Below, in pieces: positions 37,331 to 47,690 of a stretch of DNA of 64,000 nt. Within the stretch, counting starts at the first letter, position 1; each line of letters starts with the position of its first letter. The notes under the pieces were generated by a model. That model was not told the origin of the DNA and did no database searches. It saw nothing but the letters and a program-made list of their open reading frames with translations. Origin of the DNA: Archilochus colubris (lineage: Eukaryota; Chordata; Aves; Apodiformes; Trochilidae); contig CM041084.1 of assembly GCA_023079485.1 (NCBI GenBank), positions 122,066,467 to 122,130,466 on the forward strand, read 5' to 3'. The position numbers were made by a program, and so were the translations under genes.

Positions 37331-37552
37331 TGTAGAGAAACAAGATAAACCAGGTGCCTCAAGTTGCCAAAGAGTGGGTGTGAGTCCACCTGTGCCTGAT
37401 TAGGACAGGCCCCTATTGGGCATGAGCAAGACCAGGGGGCCAATAAAGGTGGGACACACACCCACAGAGGGAGCTCACTCTTGTGCAAGGAGGCAATGGA
37501 GAGGTCAGCAGCTTGTTGAGCCTCAGGAGCAAGAAAGGCTCCTCCCACAACA
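37331..37552 (+). repeat. 3' LTR of compact LTR element 1
   Basis: Same layout as the 5' LTR with AATAAA at 37442-37447. It ends CAACA directly before the flank CAGGCT, which fixes the element boundary. Confidence 0.9.
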
Positions 37553-37558
37553 CAGGCT

Positions 37559-38426
37559 AGTGATGTTTACCCTCTACCTGCTTATATGTAGGTATTGCTA
37601 TATTCTAGGAGTATGCCCTTGCTACTACACTGCATAATAAGCGTGTTCTGTCTCTGTTTTTTCTTCCTTTTGAGACAAAAAGAAATTTTAGCTCTTTTCA
37701 TTTGATTATGGGAAACAAAGAATACCTATAAAATGTTCACAAGTATAAAAACTTGCCATCTTCCATGGACTATCTAGCATTTAGGTCATTTGCCTATCAT
37801 GTTAATTGAGTGCCACCATTCATTAAGTATTGGTGGTATTTTTGGAAAGGGAAATGGTTCATTTAAAGTTGTTACAGTATGAAAGGTTGACTTCCAGGGC
37901 AGGCTGAGTGATTCACTATGAATAATTTATTCAATCTTTTCTCTTATGGAATAGCAACAAGCAAATTGTGGAGGACCTTTTTTCTTTTTCTTCCACTGCA
38001 CTTCTATACAGTGTCTTTAAGCCTGGTCAAAAGCCATCTGAGTCAATGAGGACTTTGAACTGAGACTTGCTCCATGGTTCATAATGAATGCCAAGTAGAT
38101 AGCAATCCAGGGAAAATAGCTTTGCCAGGATCCTTTGATACACAAAAAGGAGAAAGCAATAATCTTTCTTTTTGAAAGAGGTGATAACGTATAGTCCAAG
38201 ATGGAAATATCTTAAGTAGCAGCTTGGAACTCACTCCACCAGGATTTTTTCAGGAATAAAAGAGGACCCTACTTTCTTCCAGCAACCTATGATGAGACCA
38301 TAATAAAAAATTCCTTACTAGCTATTCTGAACACAGTAAACCACAACTGCATTTTGAGAATTGGGATGGCCTATACAAAAAGATGACTGTTTATTTTCTG
38401 AATGCTTTTAATTATAAGTTGTAAAA
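37559..38426. other. Intergenic stretch, nothing recognised
   Basis: AT-rich DNA between the LTR element and a CR1 fragment. No open frame longer than about 60 codons lies wholly in it, and no repeat family is recognised. Confidence 0.45.
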
Positions 38427-38640
38427 AATCATAGAATCACAAAATCATCAAGGTTGGAGATCTCTAGGTCATAGAGTTCAACCATCCACCAGGCAGCCCC
38501 TAACCACTAAACCATCCACTGTAGCACCTCATCTACCCATCTTCTGAACACCTCCAGGCATGATGCCTCCCCGACTTCCCTGGAAAGCCTTTTTGAATGT
38601 TTAATCACTCCTTCTGTGAAGAAATGTTTTTCCTGTTCCT
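38427..38640 (-). mobile_element. CR1 LINE 3' fragment
   Basis: Minus-strand CR1 3' end. It begins on the plus strand with AATCATAGAATCACAAAATC, the complement of decayed ATTCTATG units, followed by the 'aaggttggag', 'cctccaggcatgatg' and 'cttccctggaaagcc' boxes and then 'cactccttctgtgaagaaat', all standard in CR1 3' sequences. Only about 210 bases remain and no frame survives. Confidence 0.85.
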
Positions 38641-39664
38641 TAGTTGGCTTATACATGAGCACTATCACAGGTAGGAATTAAAACACTTTCCCCTACATTG
38701 TTTCAATTTTCTATGAGAATTTGTGTTAGGCAATCACAGCCACCTGATTCTTAGATTTTAATGGAAGCTATATAAAAACATGCAGTGAAGAGAAATATCT
38801 TACTAGCAGTAATTATTAAAAAATTATTTTAAATATCCAGGCAGCTTTCATAGTTCAGTTGTATTTCATGTCATACCCTAAAACTGAAAGGAATAAACTA
38901 GACCATGGTTTGAAAAGCTACACAGAACCTTTTTAAGTGAATCACACCTTTTTTTTCTGTGTCTCTGCTTGATAAATTCAGGATATTATCAGTTTTATTG
39001 TAAAGAGACAGATTTAGGCTATACTTCTTGGAAATTCAGCAGTAACAAGCAGTATTCCCAAGCAAGCAAAAAAAATAATCCCAGTTTTTCAAGATGCTAA
39101 ATCAAACCCTAACAGAGTCCACACAACACTCTCTTGCTTACAACACAGGAACTGGGTTATGGTCCATTTTGTGTAGAAGGCCACTCAGCGTTACAGTGTT
39201 TGATATTCTGGGTGCAAGCACTCTTGTGTTATTTGGGTATATTGGCATAGGCACGATATTAAAAGCCTGATCTGGCTGTTATTTTTCTCATGGTCCAACT
39301 AATTTAATCACATTTGCAGGTTTGGTTTGTTGGATTTTTTGTGTGTGGATTTTTTTCTTATTTATTGCTTTATTTTGACTGTAAGCAAGATAAATGGCAG
39401 AATATTCTATGGACAGGGTCATCCTCCAGGATGTGGTAGACTCTTTAAAAAAGAGTTGGGTCCTAACCTTTGGCATGCTGAGTGAACTGCACTGAGCAGA
39501 CTCAGTCTTCTGAATATGTGTTGATGCCATTGATCTTATAGAGATCCAAAGCACTTTTCTAATCTTTTCCAACAGAACCATAGTTGAAACAATGTGTTCC
39601 CATTGTATTGTGCCCCAATGTATTGTACTCTACAGAAAAAAAAAAATAAAAAAGCAGTTATTGC
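38641..39664. other. Intergenic stretch, nothing recognised
   Basis: AT-rich sequence between two CR1 fragments. A 97-codon minus-strand frame at 39288-39581 has no recognisable domain. Nothing else seen. Confidence 0.45.
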
Positions 39665-39983
39665 AGAGCTGGGAAGGGACTTTTAACAACTACATGTAGC
39701 CATAGTATAAGAGGTAATGGCTTTAAGTTGGAAAAGGGTAGTTGGATCATTTTAGATTGGATATTTGGAAGACATTCTTTATTATGAGGGTGGGGCACTG
39801 GCACAGGCTGCCTAGGGAAGTTGTGGTTGGCCCCTCCCTGGAAGTGTTCGATGCCAGGTTGTATGTGGCATTGAGCAGCCTGGTCTAGTGGGAGGTGTAT
39901 CTGCCCATGGAGAAGGTTTGGAACTAGATGATCTTTAGTCTTTTCCAGCCCAAACCGTTCTATGATTCAAAAAAAAAAAAAAA
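39665..39983 (+). mobile_element. CR1 LINE 3' fragment ending in an A-run
   Basis: Plus-strand CR1 3' region: 'gtaatggctttaagttgga', 'ctttattatgagggtgggg', 'cactggcacaggctgcctag', 'ccctccctggaagtgttcga' and 'ggttggaactagatgatct... wording in the expected order, then one ATTCTATG-like unit. After the single TATGATTC unit come about 15 A. CR1 does not normally carry poly(A), so the A-run is probably an expanded mononucleotide that arose later. The fragment lies directly upstream of an ERV LTR. Confidence 0.85.
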
Positions 39984-40008
39984 GAGCAAATAGTCTCTGA
40001 ATGTCACA

Positions 40009-40572
40009 TGTGCTGGTTTTGGCTGCAATATCATTAATTCACTTCATGGTACTCAGTATGGGCTATGTTCTGTATCTGTGATGAAAACTATTGATGATGC
40101 AGAGAATTTTTAGTTCTAGCAGTGCTGACAGAGAGCCAAGGCCTTTTCTGTTTTTCACACAACCCCACCAGCACTTAGGCTGGGAGTCCATAAGAAGCTG
40201 AGAGGGGACACAGCTGGGAGAGCTGAGCCCAACCAACTAAAGGGATATTCCATGCAGTGTGGTATCATGATCAACAATAAAAGCTCAGGGAAGAAGATGG
40301 AAGGAGAGGATGTCTGGAGTGATGGTGTTTGTCTTGCCAAGTAACCACGACATGTGATGGAGCCCTGCTGTCCTGGATATGGTTGAACACCTGCCTGCAA
40401 ACAAGTAGTGAATTCATTCCTTGTCTTGCTTGGCTTTAGCTATGAAATGTCTTTATCTCAACCCACGAGCTTTCTCATTTTTACTCTTCCAGTTCTCTCT
40501 CCCCTCCCACTAGGGAACAGTGAGAAAGCAGCTGTAGGGGGCTTAGTGGCCAGCCAGGGTTACACCATGACA
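40009..40572 (+). mobile_element. Avian ERV LTR (~564 bp), older copy
   Basis: Starts TGTGCTGG and ends ATGACA. I recognise the order of phrases of a widespread avian ERV LTR, probably of the ERVL class: 'tttggctgcaat' near the start, 'gagagccaaggccttttctg', 'ttccatgcagtgtgg' near the promoter region, 'tgatggagccctgctgtcct', 'gaacacctgcctgc', and 'tctttatctcaacccacgag' near the poly(A) region. The expected poly(A) hexamer appears as ATGAAA near 40441, probably mutated. The following 0.6 kb resembles that ERV's leader, so this is a 5' LTR rather than a solo LTR. No convincing target duplication is visible, in keeping with loss of the rest of the provirus. Confidence 0.75.
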
Positions 40573-41163
40573 GTTGCCAGTGTGGGGTTTGAGGGGTTCA
40601 AGATAACAATAGATTTGATTGCTATGTGCGAGATCTAATTTATAGCTGTTATTTCTGTTTAGCTATTAATCAGCAAGCTTCTGTGCTTGACATGGGGCTT
40701 GCTTGCAGTCTAGTAATCATTAGTGGCTGCTTTTTGCTTTCTGTTCTTGCTGTGCTGCTTATCTGCTTATCAGCTTACCATGCTGTGCCTAGGAACATTT
40801 TGATAACATGGGTTTTGGCCATGGGTCTGGACTGGCAGATGGCCAGGGCATCACTGCTTGGTCTGTGCTGCTATCCTGGGCAGGCTGAAACCCCAGTGTG
40901 ACTGAAGTCAAAGGGACTGTGACCTGTGAATAAGCCCATGCCAGAGCAGGTACATATCAAAGCATGTGTGGCCGTGGTTATGTCTGTTCCACAGCAGATG
41001 TATCTCTGAAGGTATTGTGGCCAAAGATTAAGTTCACACTGGAGAAGGTGCACTTCATAACATCTGTTGCTGTGGATAAGTTCATGCTACACCTTGAAGC
41101 ATCAGTGGTTGTACATGAGGTCATGCTGGAGCACCTCAAAGCATATGGCCAAGGATAAGTTGA
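40573..41163 (+). mobile_element. ERV untranslated leader remnant (no gag/pol/env)
   Basis: Directly follows the LTR. Its first bases (GTTGCCAGTGTGGGG) look like a decayed primer-binding site, after which 'gaggggttcaagataac' continues the leader layout expected for this avian ERV group. A 91-codon frame at 40626-40901 spans the leader but has only a hydrophobic stretch and no gag or env motif, so I do not call it a gene. The element stops near 41163 with no retroviral protein sequence beyond, so most of the provirus is missing. Confidence 0.65.
40934..41160 (+). repeat. Degenerate ~40-50-bp tandem repeats in ERV leader
   Basis: Five diverged units start near 40934, 40981, 41031, 41079 and 41119. 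Each contains a variant of a 'catgct/ccagagcaggt' word followed by 'gaagcat' or 'aaagcat' and a 'gtggccgtggttatg' or 'tgtggataagtt' word. The repeats appear to be a feature of this ERV leader rather than a later expansion. Confidence 0.6.
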
Positions 41164-44100
41164 GAAAAGATATTAGACATGACAGTGTTTCTTAAATAAG
41201 ACTAATCTTTGCAATAGTTTGAAATACTACAGTTTCAATTCAGTTTCAATAGAAAGAGTAGGAAACTTAGGCCTTGTTTCTGCTTCCATTACAACCACTA
41301 TGCACCTCTTCCTAGCTGCAAAAGTCTGCACAAAGCAATGACACCCAGCACAGGGCTATTCCTCTGTTATAGTGAAGATTACTTTAACATTTATGTTTTG
41401 AGTTCTCACTGTAAAAGTAAAGATTTCAGGGCTGAGATGTTCTAAACTCAGCTTTTGTAGAGTTACTACGAAATTATTTTTGTCACAATGACCACATCAA
41501 AAATCAGCATAATAACTTCTGTCAGATGCTTCGGGGGGATTAATTTTCTCTTAAGACTCAGTATTATGTTTTCCCACTGTCAGTCCACTTCCTTCATATT
41601 TTCTTCTGACAAACCCTTCAAGCTTATAACTTCTTCCAGCTAAACTACCCAAGGTGAGGTACACATATTCTTTGTGCTTCTGGTGCCAAGCAACAAGTCA
41701 AGCACTCAAAATACAGAATGAGATATTACTCCCTGTTCTTACATTCGATCCTAGAGTTGCCTGTAGCAGACCAGGAAGCACATGCTGACTTCCCTGACCT
41801 GGAGCATAAAAAATGAAGTTGGATCAATTGGGATAGTTGGAAGACTTGGGATGTTTAACAATAAATTACTGGCAAATCTCTACTACCCCTGTGCAAAAAG
41901 GTATGTTTCAAGGGTCAATAGCAATGCCAATTTGGATAGAAACATGGACTGGAGATTGTAAAAATATATGCTCATTTGTTAACATTTGTGACCTGTTTAT
42001 TTCCTTGAAATCTCCTACAATTTTTGTGCATTAAATCATTCTTTCATTTCTTTTCTCACTGGGTAGAGTCAGAAATTTGCTGTTTTGGAGGACTGAGATG
42101 GCAAGTAAATGACTGATATTAAAACAAATGTCTGGAGACCATAATATAATTTTTTAATCACGCTGTTCAGTTCTTCTTTTCTGGTTTTCCAGATGACATT
42201 TATTCACATCTGTTTGTACTGAAGATAAATCTGAGTCCTCACTACTGCCCTGAATTTTCATTATGGATCTGTCATAACATTATTTTTGACCCTTAACAAG
42301 ACAACATACAGAATGATACAGACATGGCCTATTTGCATATTAATTTATTTTTTAAAGACAGCAGAATGTAGACACATTTCTCTGGGAATAAAAATTACTG
42401 CATGATCCTACAAGTTAACAGATTGCTATTTTGAGTAAATTTCCAAAGAAAATAGAAGTACATTATTTGATCACTGATCAATTTTGTTAAGTTGGAACTT
42501 GAAAATTTTATTTCCACTGATCCAAATTCCTCATTGCTGTGCTTTTCATTCTCCATAAATCCCAAAGATAAAATTGCTTCAAAATATTTTGGAAAATAAC
42601 CTAGCTTTTTGTGGACCATCACTGTCCACTTCAGTGTATGTTTAATGCATTCTTCTTAACAATGCTAATTATTCTTGGCAACAGTTTTTTTCATTAATCC
42701 ATTTAAGTGTACAAATTAGATGCCTTAAATCCATTTTTCAGCCTGGTTTCCTAAAAGCCTAGTTCCTTCTCTAGACATTTTTGTCTAACAGGCAATTTTA
42801 ATGGCATATGAAAGAGGGACAGAAGCCTCTAAGACAATTAAATTCCTAAAGGCTTGTGAAAATAAAGGTCTGGATAGAAGGAGAGAGCTGCAAGTTGCCA
42901 TTTCTTCTGAAGACCATCTCATGTTCTGCTGCCTGGAACAACACATTGCAAGATATCATAGTTTTTCTTACCTCAGTTCCAGGTTCTTTAAAGCTGATAT
43001 TATTGCCTTTTTGACTATACGTTTCAGACCATGCTTGTCTTCTCAAAAGAAGGCAATGCCTTGCTTATGTGCATCAGCCTATATGTATACACATACAAAC
43101 CCATGAGCATTTACATCCACAAAGAAAACACAGTGGGGGTGGTATGCACATATGTGTACATATACAACCACACAGTTTCTTGTTCTTTTTTTTAATAATT
43201 ATTTTAATGTCCTTTACTTCTGATGTGATATTCTGTGCCATCTTTTATTAAACCTTCATTTTCTTAACCAATAACATTCAGCTCTTTGCTTCAGAAAGTG
43301 AGCTTCGTTAATAACAGAAGCTATTTTCTCTTAGTAGACTTCCTGTCACTTCCCAGTTCACTTCAGTCTTCAGCTCATTGCAAAATACTGATTTCTATTT
43401 CCATCACAAACCTGTAGAAACTCTAAGAAGTTTATAAATTTCTTTTCAATGTTCAAAGATCATATGTATATATAGTGTCATTAGCAAACAAAGGAAGGTT
43501 TCATTTCTGTATGGTATTTTAAAGATGCTTGGCTAGCTTCCTCTAGCAGTGTGACTACAGCAAACACTAAGAGTCATGATCAGTCTGAGAATAGTTCTGT
43601 TTAATTCCCCAAAATATATCTCAGAACTCCTCAGTGATTGTCTGACCATTTTGCAAGCTTGTAGAACTACATACAACTTGCTTTTTGTGTTTAATTCTTA
43701 AACAATAACGTGGAAATAAAATTGTATAGTTCCAACATAACAAAATAGGTTTTTGCTTAATTTCAGAGGTAAAACCACCTTAAACTTTAAATGGAGTTAT
43801 TTGAAAACAATATTCAGTACTGTCTTTTAAAAATTAAATGAGTACTAGTGTCAGTTCTATTTGCAAACTGATAGGAGCAAATCTTTTATTTCTGGATCAT
43901 ATCCTGTTAGGGTTGTTCATGTTTATTTCTCTTGGACATTTTTATCCTTGCTTTAATCATGATATAAAATGAAATGTAGATAAATTGCAATATTTTTATA
44001 TGCTTCTCTTATGTGGAGTTTGGAGAGGCTACTTTTTGACTTTTCCAGTCATTTATCACACTGACTTGTGAAATGTCTCATTTGTGTACAGTCATCTGTA

Positions 44101-46109
44101 GATTTGTCTCAAGAGGACAAAACAGTATAATGAATTCCACAGAATAAAACATTTCTTAGAACAGCAGTAAATCTCATGATCTGCCTTTAAATGCTTCAAA
44201 ATACAACATTTCTGGATGTTATTAGCATACCATGCAGACAATGGTTCTCAAGGAAGATGAGAATTACTGTTACTAGATGTTTTATTAATAGGAAAAATGT
44301 TGTGTGCTCAGAAATGAGAAAAATTTATTACGGACATGAGACTACAACAGTGGTGGTTCAGTCCATGTAGGTCTAACACATACCAGCAGGGTTGAGTCCA
44401 TTAAAGATAAGTCACATATTTTGGTTCTAATGAGCAGTAGATACTGTGTTTGGCACTTGACAGCACAATTTAGAAAAACCCTTGTATATCTTTAAATATG
44501 TATTTTTTGAAGTAGGATTTCATATCCTATATTATTACACAACTTAAACATATTTTGATTTTCAGTTTCATAAAGCAGCTAGGCATTTCTGTAGAAAATG
44601 CAGTATATAACTGCAAAATAAATGCATCAGCTTCCTGAAAAAGCATAAGATTATGAGGCCCACCATTAAATTAAATTAAATAGTTTAAACCACTTCAAAA
44701 TAAACACTAGAAGAAAGAAGAAGCAATCAACTTTGAAATTCTGACCCACATTAGTTTTTTCTGTGATGGGTCCAAATGACATGAAACAGCAAAGCATTGA
44801 AGCAAACTACTGATGGAACTGTGGCTTCCTTTTGTCTACACCAACAAAATCGCCTCCACATAACTTTGTTCCCACAACAAAAAATATCTCTTCCAGTCAA
44901 TCAGAGTCTCACCCAGTCACCCCAAGTCTCCCAAGTATGATTCCTCATTCCAAAAGCTGATTTGAAGTGCCTGTTTGATGAAAAATTTGTGCAACCTATC
45001 CTGTGATAGATAGTAGAGAATCTACCTCATGATTATAGATCTATATAATGTGATTATGCCTGAAAAAGTAAGCAGCAGAGGTCATTCTGGTCATTCTCCA
45101 GTTCTGCTTCAGAAAGGGGTGATCATTGTCCATTAATACCATGCATTGGAATAAAGCATCCCAGAGAGGACTAACACAGCTGCTGCCAGAGGAACAAAGG
45201 ATGCAACGTGGTGATCAATGTGAGAAGACTATCAAACACTAAGATAATCTTTAAAAAGAGCCAACAAGGCTCAGCATCATTAGCAAACTGTTTGGTGCAG
45301 ACCAATTTAATGGACCACACTGGCAGCTTCAATAAATTACAGCATTTCAGAGTGGCTGCACTGGAAGTCAACTTGAGGGTAAGAGAAAGGATGAATCAAT
45401 TCCTCTTAAAAGGTTGTTGGTACTAAAACTATAGCTTAATTCATTCAAATCACACTGGCTTCAGGGACAAAATATGAGAAGTAAGGTAAACAGAGCTGAA
45501 AAATAGGCTTGCAATGTCGTAGCTTTTTTGAAAAGGTAGGCTATCTCTATATAGATATTACTTCATTCCTGGTCATGAATTATGTTGTAAATACCTTTTT
45601 TTGATAGAAGAAATTTTCCAGTAATTTTTTTATTTGTTTGCAAAGCCATTTTAGAACCTATCTACCATTTTGTGCTTAAGATGGTGCTTAAGGCACTGCA
45701 CATTCTGTTCTGTGTCAGTTTGCAGACAGAGACTGGATCAGATCAGTGAACCATCACATTGTATGGGATCTGACATAAAATGTTTTTCCACTAATTAAGA
45801 CAAGGAATCGGAGATTATTATTGTGTTTGTTCTTATGATTTTTAACCCACTTAGATTATTTTCCAAGATAGCACTTATCCAGAGACAGTATAAAGCAGTT
45901 CAGTACGAAAACACAGCAGATGATTAAGTAACTTCCAACTTCTTTATTTCTCAGTCATTCTATAAGTTCCTGTAATATTAACCATAAAGGGTGCAAATAG
46001 CTTTTTTTTTGCCATCTGCAGAAAGAATTTCAACGATTAAAGAAATTACCTTTGTAAAATGAACATTACTATGAACTCTGATCTGTAATTCTCATACAGC
46101 TTCATCATT
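41164..46109. other. 5-kb intergenic stretch, no gene seen
   Basis: AT-rich DNA with only short open frames (longest about 101 codons at 42801-43106, no recognisable domain). A small (ATTAA)3 run lies near 44676. No transposon was recognised. Confidence 0.45.
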
Positions 46110-46528
46110 TTATGAGGAGAGGCTGAGGGAGCTGGGGGTGTTCAGCCTAAAGAAGAGGCGGCTCAGGGGAGACCTCATCACTCTATACAACTACCTGAAA
46201 GGAGGTTGGAGCCAGGTGGGGGTTGGGCTCTTTTGCCAGACGACTTTCAACAACACAAGAGGGCATGGTCTTAAGTTGTGCCAGGGGAAGTTTAGGTTAG
46301 ATATGAGAAAGAATTTCTTTACGGAGAGAGTGATCAAGCATTGGAATGGGCTGCCCACTGAAGTGGTGGATTCTCCGTCCCTGGAGATATTTAAAAAGAG
46401 ACTGGATGTGGCACTCAGTGCCATAGTCTAGCAACCGCAATGGTGGTAAAAGGGTTGGACTCGATGATCTCTGAGGTCCCTTCCAACCCAGCCAATTCTA
46501 TGATTCTATGATTCTATGATTCTATGAT
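46110..46528 (+). mobile_element. Young CR1 LINE, 5'-truncated to the last ~420 bp
   Basis: Plus-strand CR1 3' end that is nearly undamaged. Its frame reads continuously from YEERLRELG through [20 protein letters not shown] and [15 protein letters not shown] to [13 protein letters not shown] and the natural stop at 46429-46431, then the 3' UTR with 'ggttggactcgatgatctct' and four perfect ATTCTATG units. The protein end matches the two large CR1 copies at 57-62 kb almost residue for residue, so it belongs to the same young subfamily. Severe 5' truncation is normal for CR1. Confidence 0.92.
46495..46526 (+). repeat. (ATTCTATG)4 CR1 tail
   Basis: Four perfect octamer units ending the CR1 at 46110-46528. 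In CR1 elements this tail is the site where the element's reverse transcriptase starts copying. Confidence 0.95.
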
Positions 46529-46529
46529 C

Positions 46530-47205
46530 AGAACCGCATTTTGTGCCTACGTGCAAACTTGTATATTATGAATGGGTAACATCAGTGAATGCTCTTAGCA
46601 ACTCATAGTAAATCAGTAGTAGTGTTGCATCACAGTCAGGAGAACAACTCCTCTAGCTTCAGTCATTTGAATGGAGCTCCACATGAGAACAGGAAAAGGT
46701 CATGAACTTTTAACCGCATCCCTGTGCTGCGTGTCCTTCTATCACAAGGGTTTTACTAGAGTTTCATTTTGAAATAAAATTGAGGAAAGAAATGTGGGAC
46801 CATGTCAGAATAGTCCTGATAGTTTCTGACTGAAGGATACTTTCACTCTGTTTTGAAATGCTATTTCATATGATCTTTTGAAATTTTGCATTAGACTAGC
46901 ACGTAGTGCTTAAGTATATATACATTTCAATATTCCTTTTGATTAAAAAAGAAATGCAAGGGATGTATTGAGTGTGTATAAATGATATGAAATAATTTTA
47001 TTTTCTACAAATTTCTACAAAGTTCACAGTATCTGGGGTCTGAGGTAGTCCTTTGTACACATTGTTTATTGTACACATTCAAGAGAATTTTTATACAATA
47101 TACTGTGAACTGAGATTTCCCAGTGAGATATATTAAAACAAATTAGTTGCATTTTCTCTTTCCATTCTTCACATAAAACAGCAGCTGTATTTTCCTATTT
47201 TTTAA
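46530..47205. other. Intergenic stretch, nothing recognised
   Basis: AT-rich DNA between two CR1 copies. No long frame and no repeat family seen. Confidence 0.45.
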
Positions 47206-47267
47206 TTTATCAAAGAGATAAAAGATGTTAAAAGATAAAAAGATTTATCAAACAGATAAAAGATGTT
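47206..47267 (+). repeat. 24-bp direct repeat pair next to a CR1 5' end
   Basis: TTTATCAAAGAGATAAAAGA... at 47206-47229 recurs at 47244-47267 with one mismatch in 24 bases (G to C). The second copy abuts the first base of the CR1 fragment at 47268. Period 38 bases. Confidence 0.85.
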
Positions 47268-47690
47268 TCCTGGACTGCATCAAAATATGTGTTACCAACA
47301 AGTTGATGGAGGTGATTGTGCCTCTCCACTCTGCTCTCACCCACTTGGAGTACTGCAGTGAGAAAAGGGTGAGACAACTGGGACTGTTCAACCTAGAAAG
47401 AAGATTCAAGGGTGATTTTATTAATGTCTATAAATACCTGAAGGGAAAAAAGGGAAAAGGCAAAGAGAACAGAGCCAGACTCATCTCAGTGCTGCCCAGT
47501 GACAAGACCTGGGACAATAGGCATACATTGAAATGCAGGAATTTCCCTCTGAATATCAGAAAACACTTTTTTATTTTGAGGGTGACTGAGCACCTGCATC
47601 GGTTGCCCAGGTAGGATGTGGATTCTCCCTTCTTAGACATAATCAAAAGTCATTCCTACATGGTTCTGGGCAACCTGCTCAAGGTGCCCC
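47268..47690 (+). mobile_element. CR1 LINE 3' fragment, degraded
   Basis: Begins with the CR1 segment encoding the CIK(N)SVTSRS region ('ctggactgcatcaaaatatg') and continues through 'gaggtgattgtgcctctcca', a frame with VRQLGLFNLERRFKGD and YKYLKGK, and a 3' UTR with 'tctgggcaacctgctcaagg'. The frame at 47225-47614 preserves the C-terminal motif but about 60 bases of the usual coding text around the YCVQFWAP region are missing. The tail is lost. Older than the 46-kb copy. Confidence 0.82.

Larger units (their letters stand above)
36440..37552 (+). mobile_element. Compact non-autonomous LTR retroelement, copy 1 (1113 bp)
   Basis: A complete small LTR element: 219-bp 5' LTR, 672-bp internal region and 222-bp 3' LTR, all on the plus strand. 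LTRs start TGTAGAG and end CAACA. The flanks CAGCCT (36434-36439) and CAGGCT (37553-37558) agree at five of six bases, a slightly decayed 6-bp target duplication. Just inside the 5' LTR is a TGG-initiated candidate primer-binding site, and just before the 3' LTR is an A-run/G-run polypurine tract. The internal region is far too short for gag and pol, has no open frame resembling retroviral protein, and is built partly from short direct repeats. By family knowledge such elements depend on proteins of a related full-length ERV; a 6-bp duplication is typical of ERVK-like (class II) integrases. The two LTRs differ at about six bases plus one 3-base indel, so it is not brand new. Confidence 0.88.

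Noticed and set aside
40626..40901. 91-codon hydrophobic frame as a possible env or membrane protein
   Set aside because: It lies in the untranslated leader of a decayed ERV and has no retroviral motif.
46495..46526. (ATTCTATG)n as an independent microsatellite
   Set aside because: It is the normal 3' tail of CR1 and is joined to a CR1 3' UTR in each case here.
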